Of a stretch of DNA of 64,000 nucleotides, positions 8,604-17,747 are shown piece by piece. The stretch comes from JAGVPT01 sp035505655 (GTDB lineage: Bacteria; Bacteroidota; Ignavibacteria; UBA10030; UBA8401), in assembly GCA_035505655.1 (NCBI GenBank), contig DATJQP010000099.1:62001-126000 (forward strand), written 5' to 3'. The notes beneath the pieces were generated by a model. It had not been told where the DNA came from and did no database searches. It saw only the letters and a list, made by a program, of their open reading frames with translations. A program made the position numbers and the translations under genes. How positions within the stretch are numbered: the stretch's first letter is position 1; the number at the start of each line of letters is the position of its first letter.

Positions 8604-9410
8604 TTATCTGGCCACGATGATTGATTCAATGTTGTACTTCGACTTGAGTTCCGCGATGGTGTTGCGCGCCTCCTGCTCGGTCGTAAATCCTTCGAGCGAA
8701 ACGACGTAGAGCGTCCGGCCGCCGCTCACCTTCGTCGATATCATCGCCTTTTTGCCGATGGTCGCAAAAAAGTCCACCTGTTTCCGCGCATTTTGATCGG
8801 TCGAGAACGCTCCCGCCTGGACTGCAAACTTGCCCACCGGCGGAGCCGGCGCGGCCACGACGGCCGCGGTATCGGTCGGAGGCTGGACGGTCACTTCGGC
8901 GGGGGAAGGTTCAACGGCCGGGGCCGCCGATGTCGTGTCGGGCTTCTTCGGCTCGGGAGCGGGTTCCTGGTGAACGACACTCGCCTTCTGCTCCTCCGCC
9001 AACCCGACGACATAAAGGGAATTCGGATACTGTTCCTTCAGCTGCTGGAACTTCTCATCCGCCGTCTTGTAGAGGCCTACCGAATAATAGTACTGGTAGA
9101 CCTTGTAAAGCGCATCGTCGGCCCATTCGTTCTGCGGGAACTGATCGACGATGGTTTGGAATTTTTTCACGGCGGTGACTCCGTCGGTCGTCAGGATGGC
9201 GTCGAGATATGCCACTCCGGGATCGTTCGGATACTGTTTCTGCAGCGTCGGCAACTCGATGCGGACCCGCTCCGCCTGCCCGTTGTAGATGAAGTCGAGC
9301 CGCTTCCGAACCTCCGGCTCGGACAATTGCGCAAAAACGGGGGCGGTGAGCGCGAAGCTCAGCACGAGTGCAAGGAGCGCGAACTGAAAGGATGTCTTCA
9401 ATACGTTCAT
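8604..9410 (-). CDS. SPOR-domain protein with tetratricopeptide-like repeats (periplasmic)
   Basis: A 268-residue exported protein. The signal peptide covers about 1-27 and ends PVFA. Residues about 30-140 form YbgF/TPR-like helices (DALYKVYQYYYSVGLYKTADEKFQQL). A Pro/Ala-rich linker (about 150-195) leads to a C-terminal SPOR domain (FAVQAGAFSTDQNARKQ ... EARNTIAELK), a fold that binds denuded glycan strands of peptidoglycan. It is thus probably a septal or cell-wall associated periplasmic protein. It lies 14 bp after miaB in the same operon. Confidence 0.85.
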   Translation of the reverse strand: MNVLKTSFQFALLALVLSFALTAPVFAQLSEPEVRKRLDFIYNGQAERVRIELPTLQKQYPNDPGVAYLDAILTTDGVTAVKKFQTIVDQFPQNEWADDALYKVYQYYYSVGLYKTADEKFQQLKEQYPNSLYVVGLAEEQKASVVHQEPAPEPKKPDTTSAAPAVEPSPAEVTVQPPTDTAAVVAAPAPPVGKFAVQAGAFSTDQNARKQVDFFATIGKKAMISTKVSGGRTLYVVSLEGFTTEQEARNTIAELKSKYNIESIIVAR

Positions 9411-9424
9411 GGCGATTCGTCTTC

Positions 9425-10771
9425 TTAACTGTTCACTGCGAGACGGAACGTGGTTATCCCGGCCGATTCACCGGCCGGTTTTCCGAAAAGCGTGGCGGAA
9501 TTACATCGCTCCACAAGAATGCTCACCGTCTCGCCGGGACGGTAGGAGCCTTTGGGGAAAACTGCAACTTTGTTGGTGTCGGTGCGCCCCATCCACTCGT
9601 CCCCCGATTTCGCGCTCTCCCGCTCCACGAGGATCTCCGCGACCGTCCCGACTAGAGCGCGGTTCTTTTCGTAGGAGATCGATTGCTGGAGCTCGATGAT
9701 CTCGTTCAGTCTTTCCGTCTTCGTTGCGTCCGGGACGTCGTCCTTCATCTCCCACGCCTTCGTGTTCTCCCGCGGCGAATACTTGAAGGTGAAAGCACCG
9801 TCGAACCCCACCGTCTCGAGCAGCCCAAGCGTCCGGCGGTGATCTTCATCGGTCTCGGTCGGGAAGCCGGCGATGATGTCGGTCGAGAGGGTTACTCCGG
9901 GGATCGTCTCGCGGATTCTCTTCACGAGTCCGAGAAAATGTTCGACGGTATACGATCGGTTCATCAAACCGAGGATCCTGTCGGACCCCGACTGGAGCGG
10001 AAGATGGACGGACTTGCAGATGTTCTCGTTCTCCGCGATCGTGTGAATCAATGCGTCGGACATGTCCTGCGGATGAGGGGTCATGAAGCGGATGCGCATC
10101 GACCGATCGACGGCACCGACCCGGGCAAGAAGCTCCGCGAAATCGTGTTCGCCGTCGTGGTACGAATTGACATTCTGGCCGAGCAAAGTGATCTCTTTGA
10201 ACCCCCGTTCGCTCAGTCTTTCCACCTCCTCGACGATGCTTGCCAGGAGGCGGCTTCGTTCCCGCCCACGGGTAAAGGGGACGACGCAGAAAGTGCAAAA
10301 CTTGTCGCATCCCCTCATGACGGAAATCCATGCCGTAATTCCTTCCGTCCTGAGAGGAAGGATATCGTCGTAATTTTCGACGCGCGAAAGCCTCACCGCG
10401 ATTCCCCGCTCACCGTCGAACGCCCCCTCGACCATGCGGGGAAGCTTCCGGTATTCGTCGGGACCGACGACAAGATCGACGACGTTTCCCCGGTCGATCA
10501 GCTCTTCGCGGAGCCGCTCGGCCATGCACCCCAGGACGCCGATGACGACTCCGGGCCTCTGCCGCTTGTAATTCTTCAAGGTGCTGATCCGCTGGTGCAC
10601 CTTCTGCTCAGCGTTATCTCGCACACTGCAGGTGTTCACAAGGATGACATCCGCCTCCGCCGCCTCCCCGGTAATGGCGTAGCCGCCATCGGTCATGATG
10701 CTCATGACCACCTCCGAGTCGGCCACATTCATCTGACAACCGTATGTCTCCACGTAAACCTGTTTCTTCAC
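9425..10771 (-). CDS. miaB: tRNA-2-methylthio-N6-dimethylallyladenosine synthase
   Basis: A 448-residue radical-SAM enzyme that adds the methylthio group to i6A37 of tRNAs reading U-starting codons. The UPF0004 domain contributes three Fe-S ligand cysteines (GCQMN, Cys12; NTCSV, Cys48; GCMAE, Cys82). The radical-SAM cluster motif is CDKFCTFC (Cys155, 159, 162), and a TRAM RNA-binding domain occupies about 375-440. Length is standard. The start is a GTG with AGGA at 7 nt. It is the first gene of the minus-strand operon that continues through the SPOR protein, sigma-54 activator, lptE and GT2. Confidence 0.97.
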   Translation of the reverse strand: MKKQVYVETYGCQMNVADSEVVMSIMTDGGYAITGEAAEADVILVNTCSVRDNAEQKVHQRISTLKNYKRQRPGVVIGVLGCMAERLREELIDRGNVVDLVVGPDEYRKLPRMVEGAFDGERGIAVRLSRVENYDDILPLRTEGITAWISVMRGCDKFCTFCVVPFTRGRERSRLLASIVEEVERLSERGFKEITLLGQNVNSYHDGEHDFAELLARVGAVDRSMRIRFMTPHPQDMSDALIHTIAENENICKSVHLPLQSGSDRILGLMNRSYTVEHFLGLVKRIRETIPGVTLSTDIIAGFPTETDEDHRRTLGLLETVGFDGAFTFKYSPRENTKAWEMKDDVPDATKTERLNEIIELQQSISYEKNRALVGTVAEILVERESAKSGDEWMGRTDTNKVAVFPKGSYRPGETVSILVERCNSATLFGKPAGESAGITTFRLAVNS

Positions 10772-10927
10772 TCTTCCATCCTAATTTCAGGCACAAAATA
10801 TATCCATTACCTGACAGATAGTCAACGGGTTGGAATTTCATTAATGAAAATTAATCAAAACAAGGTGATTTTTGCATTTTTTCGCCGGATTTGCTTGCCA
10901 TTTCGTCACACATTGACATGCAAATTA

Positions 10928-10956
10928 TTGAATCTGAGGCTAGTTTGAACTATATT
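10928..10956 (+). promoter_or_regulatory. Sigma-70-like promoter of pta
   Basis: TTGAAT (10928-10933), 17 bp spacer, TATATT (10951-10956), in the AT-rich 254 bp region between divergent miaB and pta; it leaves a leader of about 63 nt. Confidence 0.6.
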
Positions 10957-11025
10957 TTCTTCGCTTCAACAGCAGCTCAAATCCCGATCGCGTCACAGTA
11001 ATCAACGAAACCGAGCAATCTGAAA

Positions 11026-12012
11026 ATGAACCCAAAGAATTTCATCCCGGATATCCAGGAAAAAGCAAAACAGCTACACAAGACGATCGTTCTTCCCGAT
11101 GCTCTCGATCCGCGCGCCATCAAGGCCGCCCGCATCGTTGCCGACAAGGGGATTGCCGTCCCGATCCTCGTCGGAGACGAGGCCCAGATCAGGGGGAAGG
11201 CGGAGGCCGAGGGAGTCTCACTGCAGGGAGTTCGAGTCGTGGACCCGGTGAAGTCCGACAAGCTCTCGGACTTCGCCCATATCTATTTCAACGTAAGAAA
11301 AGCGAAGGGGCTTCAGTTCACGGAGGCGCAGGAGGTCATCAAAAAGCCCCTCTTCTTCGGGGCGATGATGGTCCGGGAAGGAATGGCTGACGGAAGCGTT
11401 GCCGGTTCCCTCTCGACGACGGGCGATGTGCTGAAGGCGGGATTACAAATCATCGGCGTGCAGGAGGGAATCAGCGTCGTCTCCAGCTTCTTCGCGATGG
11501 TCTTTCCGCTGCGCGTCTATTCTTTTGCGGACTGCGCCGTCGTCCCCGATCCGACCGCGGAACAGCTCGCGGACATCGCGTTGACGACCGCTGAGAACCA
11601 TCGGAAGCTCACCGGCGAAGAGCCGCGCGTCGCAATGCTCTCCTTCTCGACAAAAGGAAGCGCAACGCATCCGCTCGTGGAAAAAGTGCAGCAGGCGACG
11701 CAGATCGCTCGGAAGAAGAATCCCGGCCTGAAGCTGGACGGCGAGTTACAGCTCGATGCGGCGATTGTTGCGGCGGTGGCGAAGCAGAAAGCGCCCGGGA
11801 GCGAGGTTGCAGGTGATGCAAACGTGCTCGTCTTTCCGGAGCTCAACGCGGGGAATATCGGCTACAAGCTTGCGCAGCGGCTCGGCGGGGCGGAAGCGGT
11901 CGGCCCCATCGTTCAGGGATTGCGGCGGCCCGCATTCGACCTCTCGCGCGGGTGCAGCGTGGACGATATCGTCAACGTCGTTGCCATCAACGTTGTCATG
12001 GGGGCGGCATAA
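11026..12012 (+). CDS. pta: Phosphate acetyltransferase family protein
   Basis: A 328-residue enzyme of the phosphotransacetylase family, interconverting acetyl-CoA plus phosphate and acetyl phosphate plus CoA. Recognisable parts are the N-terminal IVLPDALDPRAIKAARI (in place of the usual LPE), the GMADGSVAGSLSTTGDVLKA core, VVPDPTAEQLADIA, MLSFSTKGSA, and the C-terminal NVLVFPELNAGNIGYKLAQRL and GRPA-like LRRPAFDLSRG. Length matches the short single-domain form (about 330). No ackA is adjacent. A related phosphate butyryltransferase role is less likely. It is monocistronic, with its own promoter, and is followed by a strong hairpin. Confidence 0.93.
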   Translation: MNPKNFIPDIQEKAKQLHKTIVLPDALDPRAIKAARIVADKGIAVPILVGDEAQIRGKAEAEGVSLQGVRVVDPVKSDKLSDFAHIYFNVRKAKGLQFTEAQEVIKKPLFFGAMMVREGMADGSVAGSLSTTGDVLKAGLQIIGVQEGISVVSSFFAMVFPLRVYSFADCAVVPDPTAEQLADIALTTAENHRKLTGEEPRVAMLSFSTKGSATHPLVEKVQQATQIARKKNPGLKLDGELQLDAAIVAAVAKQKAPGSEVAGDANVLVFPELNAGNIGYKLAQRLGGAEAVGPIVQGLRRPAFDLSRGCSVDDIVNVVAINVVMGAA

Positions 12013-12020
12013 TTTCCACC

Positions 12021-12048
12021 GTGCGGCCCGCCGTTTGGTGGGCCGCAC
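12021..12048. terminator. Strong hairpin between convergent pta and DUF2911 gene
   Basis: A 12 bp stem starting GTGCGGCCC and closing GGGCCGCAC, with one G-T pair and a GTTT loop, midway between the two 3' ends. No T tract follows on either strand, so it may act as a bidirectional transcript end rather than a classic intrinsic terminator. Confidence 0.55.
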
Positions 12049-12060
12049 GATGACAAAGTC

Positions 12061-12918
12061 TTACTTCTTCTTCCACGCGGTGATGAGGTCCTCGATCTCC
12101 GAAGCATTGAAGTTCGGACTCGCGGCCTTTCCGACCGAGATCGCTTTCTCCGCCGTTTCGATCGCTTCCTTCACTTTTCCTCCCTGGGCGAGAAGCTCCG
12201 CCTTCATCCGGAGGTTGCCCGGATTCTGGTTCAGGCTGATCGATTTCTCCACGGCATCCATCCCTTTCTCCCAATTCGTCTTCGTGTCGAGACAGTACTG
12301 CGCGTAGTTGTTGTACGCCTGCCACTGCTGCGCCGCCGCGGCTTTGATCGCCCGGGTGAAGTTCGCTTCGGTATTGGCGTCGATCGGGAGGGCGACAGAA
12401 ACTTTTTCCCACCGGAGAACGAGGTTCACGCTGTTGCCGGTGAGATCTTCGAAGGAGTACGAAAGCCGCTCCTCGTTCGGTGCAGCTTCCGGCTTCACCG
12501 GGACCCTCACGACGTCTTTTGTGGAATCATACCGGAACGCACCCCACTGCTTTCCCTCGGCGTTGAGGATGAGAGCCCAGTCTCCCTCTTTGCGGGGAAG
12601 GACGAAGAAGCCGTAGGTACCCGCCTTGAGCTGCTTCCCGCCGACGATGACGTCATCGCTGAACGTGACAGTCGTCGCTTCATTCGCTCCCGCCCGCCAT
12701 ACTTTGTCGTACGGCACAAGCTCTCCCCAGATCACCCTCCCTTTGACGCCCGGACGGTGATACGTCACCGAGATGTCGGTGAGGCCGACTGTCTGCGAAA
12801 GCGAGGCGGCCGGGCTGAGCTGGTACGATTTCATCTGTGCAAAGGCGGGGACCGAGAGCGAGACGACGGCCGCGACCAACAAGACGGCGCAACCGAGAAT
12901 CCGGACAACGTTTCTCAT
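12061..12918 (-). CDS. DUF2911-domain exported protein
   Basis: A 285-residue protein with a signal peptide (about 1-28, ending PAFA) and a DUF2911 domain at about 35-175, recognisable by ISVTYHRPGVKGR, LVPYDKVWRAGANEAT and GTYGFFVLP. The C-terminal about 110 residues look like helical TPR-type repeats. DUF2911 proteins are common in Bacteroidota and of unknown function. The start has a strong Shine-Dalgarno (AAGGAG, 7 nt). It is downstream of the DUF423 gene on the same strand with a 57 bp gap; function cannot be assigned. Confidence 0.88.
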   Translation of the reverse strand: MRNVVRILGCAVLLVAAVVSLSVPAFAQMKSYQLSPAASLSQTVGLTDISVTYHRPGVKGRVIWGELVPYDKVWRAGANEATTVTFSDDVIVGGKQLKAGTYGFFVLPRKEGDWALILNAEGKQWGAFRYDSTKDVVRVPVKPEAAPNEERLSYSFEDLTGNSVNLVLRWEKVSVALPIDANTEANFTRAIKAAAAQQWQAYNNYAQYCLDTKTNWEKGMDAVEKSISLNQNPGNLRMKAELLAQGGKVKEAIETAEKAISVGKAASPNFNASEIEDLITAWKKK

Positions 12919-12975
12919 GCTGATGCTCCTTTCTGTGTGAATGAATGAACAAGAGACTACTCGTGCGGGTTGCGA

Positions 12976-13353
12976 TTACTGAGCAGCAATTCCCTTCCAG
13001 ACCTGCCACCCGAGGAGAAACCACCCGAGGAGAAAACAAAGACCGCCAAACGGCGTAATCATCCCGAACGACGATACTCCGGTCAGGGCGATGGCATAAA
13101 GGCTCCCTGAAAAGAGGACGATGCCGGCTACGAACGACCACCCTGCCGCTCCCGCCGGAATATTCCACGTATGGATGGCCCATGCGACCACGAAGAGGGC
13201 GAAGGCATGGTACATCTGGTAGCGAACGCCGACTTCGAAGACCTGAAGCGCATCGGGCGTGAGCTTCTGCTTCAGCGCATGCGCACCGAACGCGCCGAAG
13301 GCAACTCCGAGGAATGAAAACGCCGATGCAATAAGAAAGAATGTCCTGGCCAT
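12976..13353 (-). CDS. DUF423 small inner-membrane protein (YgdD family)
   Basis: A 125-residue protein with four predicted transmembrane helices. The DUF423 signature is clear: GAFGAHALK near residue 20-30, then YQMYHAFAL, GIVLFSGSLYAIAL and the closing TPFGGLCFLLGW. Length is typical of the family (about 120-130). Function is unknown in all family members. The ATG follows GGAG at 6 nt. It probably shares a transcript with the DUF2911 gene. Confidence 0.92.
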   Translation of the reverse strand: MARTFFLIASAFSFLGVAFGAFGAHALKQKLTPDALQVFEVGVRYQMYHAFALFVVAWAIHTWNIPAGAAGWSFVAGIVLFSGSLYAIALTGVSSFGMITPFGGLCFLLGWFLLGWQVWKGIAAQ

Positions 13354-13440
13354 GCGGGTCTCCGGAAGGATGCCGGGTTCACTGTAACGAAGTTACCCTC
13401 TCCGCATCGGTGACGCGGAAGGTTGAGCGATGATGCCAGC

Positions 13441-15603
13441 CTACAGCATGCCGCTTCTCTTTCTGAGAAACCACTCTATTCCGAATAACGCAACAATAAC
13501 CGCTAGAAGTGAGGGAAGGTTCCATAGCTCGGTCTCGCTCGTGGAGCTCACCTTCTCAGGCTTCATGAACGGTCTCAAATGAAGATCCTTCATGAGCGAT
13601 GAAAAATCGGCGGCGTCGGCATACCTGCCGCCGGAGGTAGAGGCAATCTGCTCCATGAGGGGCTTGTTCATCTTCGTGTCGAGAAACTCGATCGATTGCT
13701 CCCCGACGGAGAAACGCCCCTCCGTTTTTCCAAGCTGTGTTTCCCCCGACTTCGCGGTTCCCACAAAGGCATATTCCCCTTCCGGCAAGGCCTCAAGCTC
13801 CCCTTCGTAGCGTCCGTTCTCGAGCGGGCGAAGAATCGCCTCGAACCGTTGGTTCAATGAGGTTGATGTCACCTCGACGCGAACCTCCGCATCGTCGACG
13901 GGGCGGTAGTTCGCGTTGTATGCCTGTCCGAGAAACCCGATCGGTTCTCCCTGTGCGAAGTTTTCTTTTACCGGATCGATCCTTACATGCTGGCTCTCAT
14001 CAAGGGTTGTAAGCCACCGGATAACGTTGGAGATCCATGGATCGAAGAAATTCTCGGTCTCGCGGCTCGCTCCGCCGAGCAGTTTCCATCGCCAGAGACC
14101 GTAGCCGAGGAGCGCAACGGACTTTTCTCCCATGATGGAACCTGCCACGAGAAGCGGCGTGTTGATCCCGATCCCCTCGATCTTTGAAGTTGAAAGGAGG
14201 ATCGCCTCGGGTTTCGGTGCGAAGGTTCCCAGCGGCGCATAGATCGGCGGAAGCTTATTCCAATCGAACGGAGCGTCTTCGCCGACGTGAACGAGGACAT
14301 TATCCGCCTCCTCCGCCGGGACGTTCGGGAAGACGAGCTGCTCATCCATTCGCTCCGAGGAGATCTGAAAGGGGAGCACCGGAGTCAATGTGCGCAGGAG
14401 CCGGAGGTTGAGTGTTCGGCCTCCGATGAACATCACCGGCAACCTGCGGCTTGTGACGATCCCGAGCAGAGCGTTGACCGACGACGCGGTCGTTGTTGCG
14501 GAGGGATACCCGATCAGCACGACACAATCGACCGAAGAGAAAGGGATGGCCGCGGAAAGCGCACGGTTCCCGAAGTCGCCGTTCGGCTGCTGGACCGCCA
14601 GCGTCGCCTCGATGTTTGGGTCGGCTCGGAGCGCTTGCATCATCGCTGAGACATCCGCCCCCGGTCCCGCGGCAATGACTGCAACGCGCATTTTGTTCTT
14701 CAACACTTTCACCAACACAGATTTGCTATTGTTCTTTGTCGTCACCTCTCCGGGTTGTGCCGGAGCGCTCACCGTGTACTTCCTGATCCCGCTCTTCTCG
14801 GGGGTGAAGGTAAAATGGACGGTGTATTCGCCGACCCTGTTCCCAATTCCGGGCGGGAGCTGGATATACTCCATGCCGATTTGCCGTCCTTCGTCGAGGA
14901 GGCGTACGGGGAGCTTCTGGTTTTCAAACCCTGAGACCTTGACCGTTGCGTCGAGCGGAACGGAGGATTGAAGATACGCGACCGAGTTTGTCGAGAGCTT
15001 CTCGATGACGATATCTTTCTGGTCGAGCGAATCCCCGATGCCGACGGTGAAGACGGGGAGTCCCAGCTTCTCCGCTTCATAGAGAGGGCTCTCGCCGGAG
15101 TTATAATCTCCGTCCGAGAGAAGGAGCACGGCCTTCAACGCCGCAGGGGCCTTTTCCCTGAGCTGACGAAGGGCGCCGGCGATGTCGGTGGTTGTTCCTG
15201 CGAAGCGGAGCGAATCTCCCGAAACTCGCCGCATCGAGGGAGAAAAGCCGTAGAGTGCGAGCTCCGCCTCATCCGTTTCAGAGCGAAGCGCGTCGCTGTT
15301 GAGCAACGAACGGAGCGTCTTTTCCCTGCTGCCGTTTCCGTCGGTCAGCGTCATGCTCAGTGAATTGTCGGCAAGGAGAGCGATGACCGGCTTTGTCACG
15401 GCGGTATGAGACCTGCGGAAGAGCGGCTCGAAAATCGCGGCGAGAAGCAGGATCAGAGCGAGGCTGCGAAAGATGCTCAGCACGATCCGCTTCTTGGTGG
15501 TGACCGGCGGAACGGTGTACCGATAGACGTAAAAGGCCAGGGCAATGAGGAGAACCGCGGCGAAGAGAACAAAGAGCCACGGGATTTGAAACGAGAGAGA
15601 CAA
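13441..15603 (-). CDS. Membrane protein with VWA-like and glutamine-amidotransferase-like regions
   Basis: A 720-residue integral membrane protein. Two N-terminal helices (about 8-28 and 41-58) precede a von Willebrand A-like domain whose MIDAS site looks intact: DNSLS at 79-83, a Thr in GTTTDIAG, and SDGDYNSG. Further on lies a segment typical of class I glutamine-amidotransferase-like domains (CVVLIGYPSA), then beta-rich extracytoplasmic regions and a last membrane helix near the C-terminus (LLAVIVALFGIEWFL). Similar proteins usually accompany MoxR ATPases. Here a MoxR gene lies two genes upstream, with a T9SS subtilase between. It starts at a TTG 2 bp after the subtilase stop. Confidence 0.8.
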   Translation of the reverse strand: MSLSFQIPWLFVLFAAVLLIALAFYVYRYTVPPVTTKKRIVLSIFRSLALILLLAAIFEPLFRRSHTAVTKPVIALLADNSLSMTLTDGNGSREKTLRSLLNSDALRSETDEAELALYGFSPSMRRVSGDSLRFAGTTTDIAGALRQLREKAPAALKAVLLLSDGDYNSGESPLYEAEKLGLPVFTVGIGDSLDQKDIVIEKLSTNSVAYLQSSVPLDATVKVSGFENQKLPVRLLDEGRQIGMEYIQLPPGIGNRVGEYTVHFTFTPEKSGIRKYTVSAPAQPGEVTTKNNSKSVLVKVLKNKMRVAVIAAGPGADVSAMMQALRADPNIEATLAVQQPNGDFGNRALSAAIPFSSVDCVVLIGYPSATTTASSVNALLGIVTSRRLPVMFIGGRTLNLRLLRTLTPVLPFQISSERMDEQLVFPNVPAEEADNVLVHVGEDAPFDWNKLPPIYAPLGTFAPKPEAILLSTSKIEGIGINTPLLVAGSIMGEKSVALLGYGLWRWKLLGGASRETENFFDPWISNVIRWLTTLDESQHVRIDPVKENFAQGEPIGFLGQAYNANYRPVDDAEVRVEVTSTSLNQRFEAILRPLENGRYEGELEALPEGEYAFVGTAKSGETQLGKTEGRFSVGEQSIEFLDTKMNKPLMEQIASTSGGRYADAADFSSLMKDLHLRPFMKPEKVSSTSETELWNLPSLLAVIVALFGIEWFLRKRSGML

Positions 15604-15605
15604 TG

Positions 15606-17696
15606 CTACTTCAGGATGACGAGTTTCTTGACGGCCTCGAAGTCACCCGACTTGAGACGGTAGAAATAGACACCGCTCGCAATGCCGTAGGAGTTAAACC
15701 GCACGACCGCATGCGTTCCCGCGGCCTGGTAAGCGTCGACGAGCGTCGCGACGACACGTCCAAGCACGTCGTAGACCTTCAACGTGGTGTACCCGGATTT
15801 TGCCAGCGTGTATTCGATCGACGTGGCAGGGTTGAACGGGTTTGGAAAGTTCTGATACAACGTGTACCCTGTCGGGATCTCGCCCCCCCGGACAAGCGCC
15901 AGCTCCCCGTTAACGTCGAAGAGGCTCGAAGGGGCTCCGTACGGAGTGACGCGTGCGACGTTGGTGGAATCCGTTGCGGTGACATAGAACTTCACGTCGG
16001 CTGCGCCAGCCTGCGGGGGGATCGTCGCGGTATACTCGCCGCAATTCTTCGAAGAATCGACGTACTCCGTCAACGTCATCGGCACCGCAGTGAATGAGCC
16101 GCCGGCGTTTGTGGAGTACATGAGCTGAACGCTGCTTTTTTTCACCGTCGAATTCGAGACGACGAAAACACCCACCGTGGTCGAGCCGTCGATCACCTGT
16201 GTCACATCGGGGTCCGTGCTCAGCACCATTCCGGCGGAGAGCATCGCCTTGAAGGCATTTATAATTCCCCATCCGAGCGTGTCATTGGGGGAGGCGGCGT
16301 TACTCGCACTGTTTCGCAGCGCGTCTCTCACCTGAATCGGGGTGAGCTCAGGATGGGCCGAAAGGATAAGGGCTGCCGAGCCCGCGACGAGAGGCGTCGA
16401 TAATGAGGTGCCGCTGAAAAACCCGTAGAGTGAATCGGCGCCTCCCTGGAAAGCATCCTCGTCAACGTTCGCAGAGTACGCATCGATTCCCTGCGCATCG
16501 ACGTCGGGCTTCGTCCTGCCGTCCGAGGTCGGCCCAACCGAGCTGAATTTCGCGATCGTGCCCGCTGAGGAGACTGCTCCGACGGAGATGATGCTGTCGG
16601 CGTCGGCCGGAGAGGTGAGATAATGCCAGGCCGAAAGCCCCTCGTTTCCCATCGCACTGCAGACGACAACACCCAGCCTCGCCGCGATGACTGCGGCCTT
16701 CGATGTCGTTGCCGTCCGGCCGTTCATGTCGGCATAGGTGTAACTGTGCTGGGGATTGCCGTTGGCGTCGGTCGCGTCGAACTCACTGTAGCCGAGCGAA
16801 CTGCTCACGACGTCGACGCCATGCTGCTCTTCCCATTCGATCCCCGCCACCCAGTTGTCTTCCTCGATATTTGTCTCCGTCGGGTAGTACTCGGTCTTCG
16901 CAAGGATGAAGCTCGCTTCGAAGGCGGGAGCGACGAGCTGCCCTTCATAATGACCACCGACGGTCGAGAGGGTGATCGTTCCGTGCTGATCCTGGAGGTT
17001 GACGTCGACGGGAGTTTTGTTCGGCTCGTTCGAGGTCACCGAATCGTGCTGGATGAAATCGTACTCCGCGATGACGTTCATATGCTTCGTCGACTGCTCC
17101 GTTCTCCATCGGAACCCGTCATCAAGCATTCCCACAAGAACGCCTCTGCCGGTGATCCGGAGGTTGTGGATGTCAATCACCTTGATCTGGTCGAGCTGTC
17201 CGAAGGATAAACCGTAGTCGTGAAGTTGGGTGATGGATGTAGCCGCGCTCTTCTTGAGGGAAAGGTGGGGAGTCTGCGGGACATCGCTTCGTCTGAACGC
17301 GCGCACCGGCTTGATCGCCGCCACGAACGGAAGTGCGCCGACACGCGCGACCTGATCGGATGTCAGTTCCGCGGTGACGGCGTTGAACCACCGGGAGGTA
17401 TTAATGATCGCGACGCCGGCCTCAGTCAGCCGGTCGAGGTATGATTGCGTAACAGGGATATCAAGGTCCGTAAGCAGTTGTCCGGCGGGCATGACTTTCG
17501 CCCTGCGGGTGAGGGCCTTTGAAGAGATCCCGATTGAACCGGCGATATCCTCCTGCGTCCGGGTTCTGGAGAGCGCCTGGTACTTTGTAGTTTCCTTATC
17601 CTTGAAGTAGATCCAGCATCGCTGGGGTGTGTCGGCGAGACACACCAACGTCCCGGCGACGATGAGGAATGCTGCAATTTTTATCCCGTGGAACAC
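15606..17696 (-). CDS. Secreted subtilisin-like serine protease (S8) with T9SS sorting domain
   Basis: A 696-residue secreted protease. It has a signal peptide (about 1-21), then a propeptide-like region (about 25-135). The catalytic domain holds Asp192 (MLDDGF), His238 (DQHGT), the oxyanion Asn351 (AMGNEG) and Ser431 (SGTSLSTP), so the triad is complete. A beta-sandwich segment follows, then a type IX secretion C-terminal domain (about 620-696) with NFPNPFNPATSIEY, VYDVLGR, GIASGVYFYRL and KKLVIL. It therefore probably crosses the outer membrane via T9SS and is released or surface-anchored. It sits between moxR and a VWA membrane protein, 2 bp from the latter. The start codon is GTG. Confidence 0.93.
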   Translation of the reverse strand: MFHGIKIAAFLIVAGTLVCLADTPQRCWIYFKDKETTKYQALSRTRTQEDIAGSIGISSKALTRRAKVMPAGQLLTDLDIPVTQSYLDRLTEAGVAIINTSRWFNAVTAELTSDQVARVGALPFVAAIKPVRAFRRSDVPQTPHLSLKKSAATSITQLHDYGLSFGQLDQIKVIDIHNLRITGRGVLVGMLDDGFRWRTEQSTKHMNVIAEYDFIQHDSVTSNEPNKTPVDVNLQDQHGTITLSTVGGHYEGQLVAPAFEASFILAKTEYYPTETNIEEDNWVAGIEWEEQHGVDVVSSSLGYSEFDATDANGNPQHSYTYADMNGRTATTSKAAVIAARLGVVVCSAMGNEGLSAWHYLTSPADADSIISVGAVSSAGTIAKFSSVGPTSDGRTKPDVDAQGIDAYSANVDEDAFQGGADSLYGFFSGTSLSTPLVAGSAALILSAHPELTPIQVRDALRNSASNAASPNDTLGWGIINAFKAMLSAGMVLSTDPDVTQVIDGSTTVGVFVVSNSTVKKSSVQLMYSTNAGGSFTAVPMTLTEYVDSSKNCGEYTATIPPQAGAADVKFYVTATDSTNVARVTPYGAPSSLFDVNGELALVRGGEIPTGYTLYQNFPNPFNPATSIEYTLAKSGYTTLKVYDVLGRVVATLVDAYQAAGTHAVVRFNSYGIASGVYFYRLKSGDFEAVKKLVILK

Positions 17697-17747
17697 TTGT
17701 CCTCTTTTCTCTGAGCGGGTGGGCGTCCCTCCTCGCCTCAGGATCCG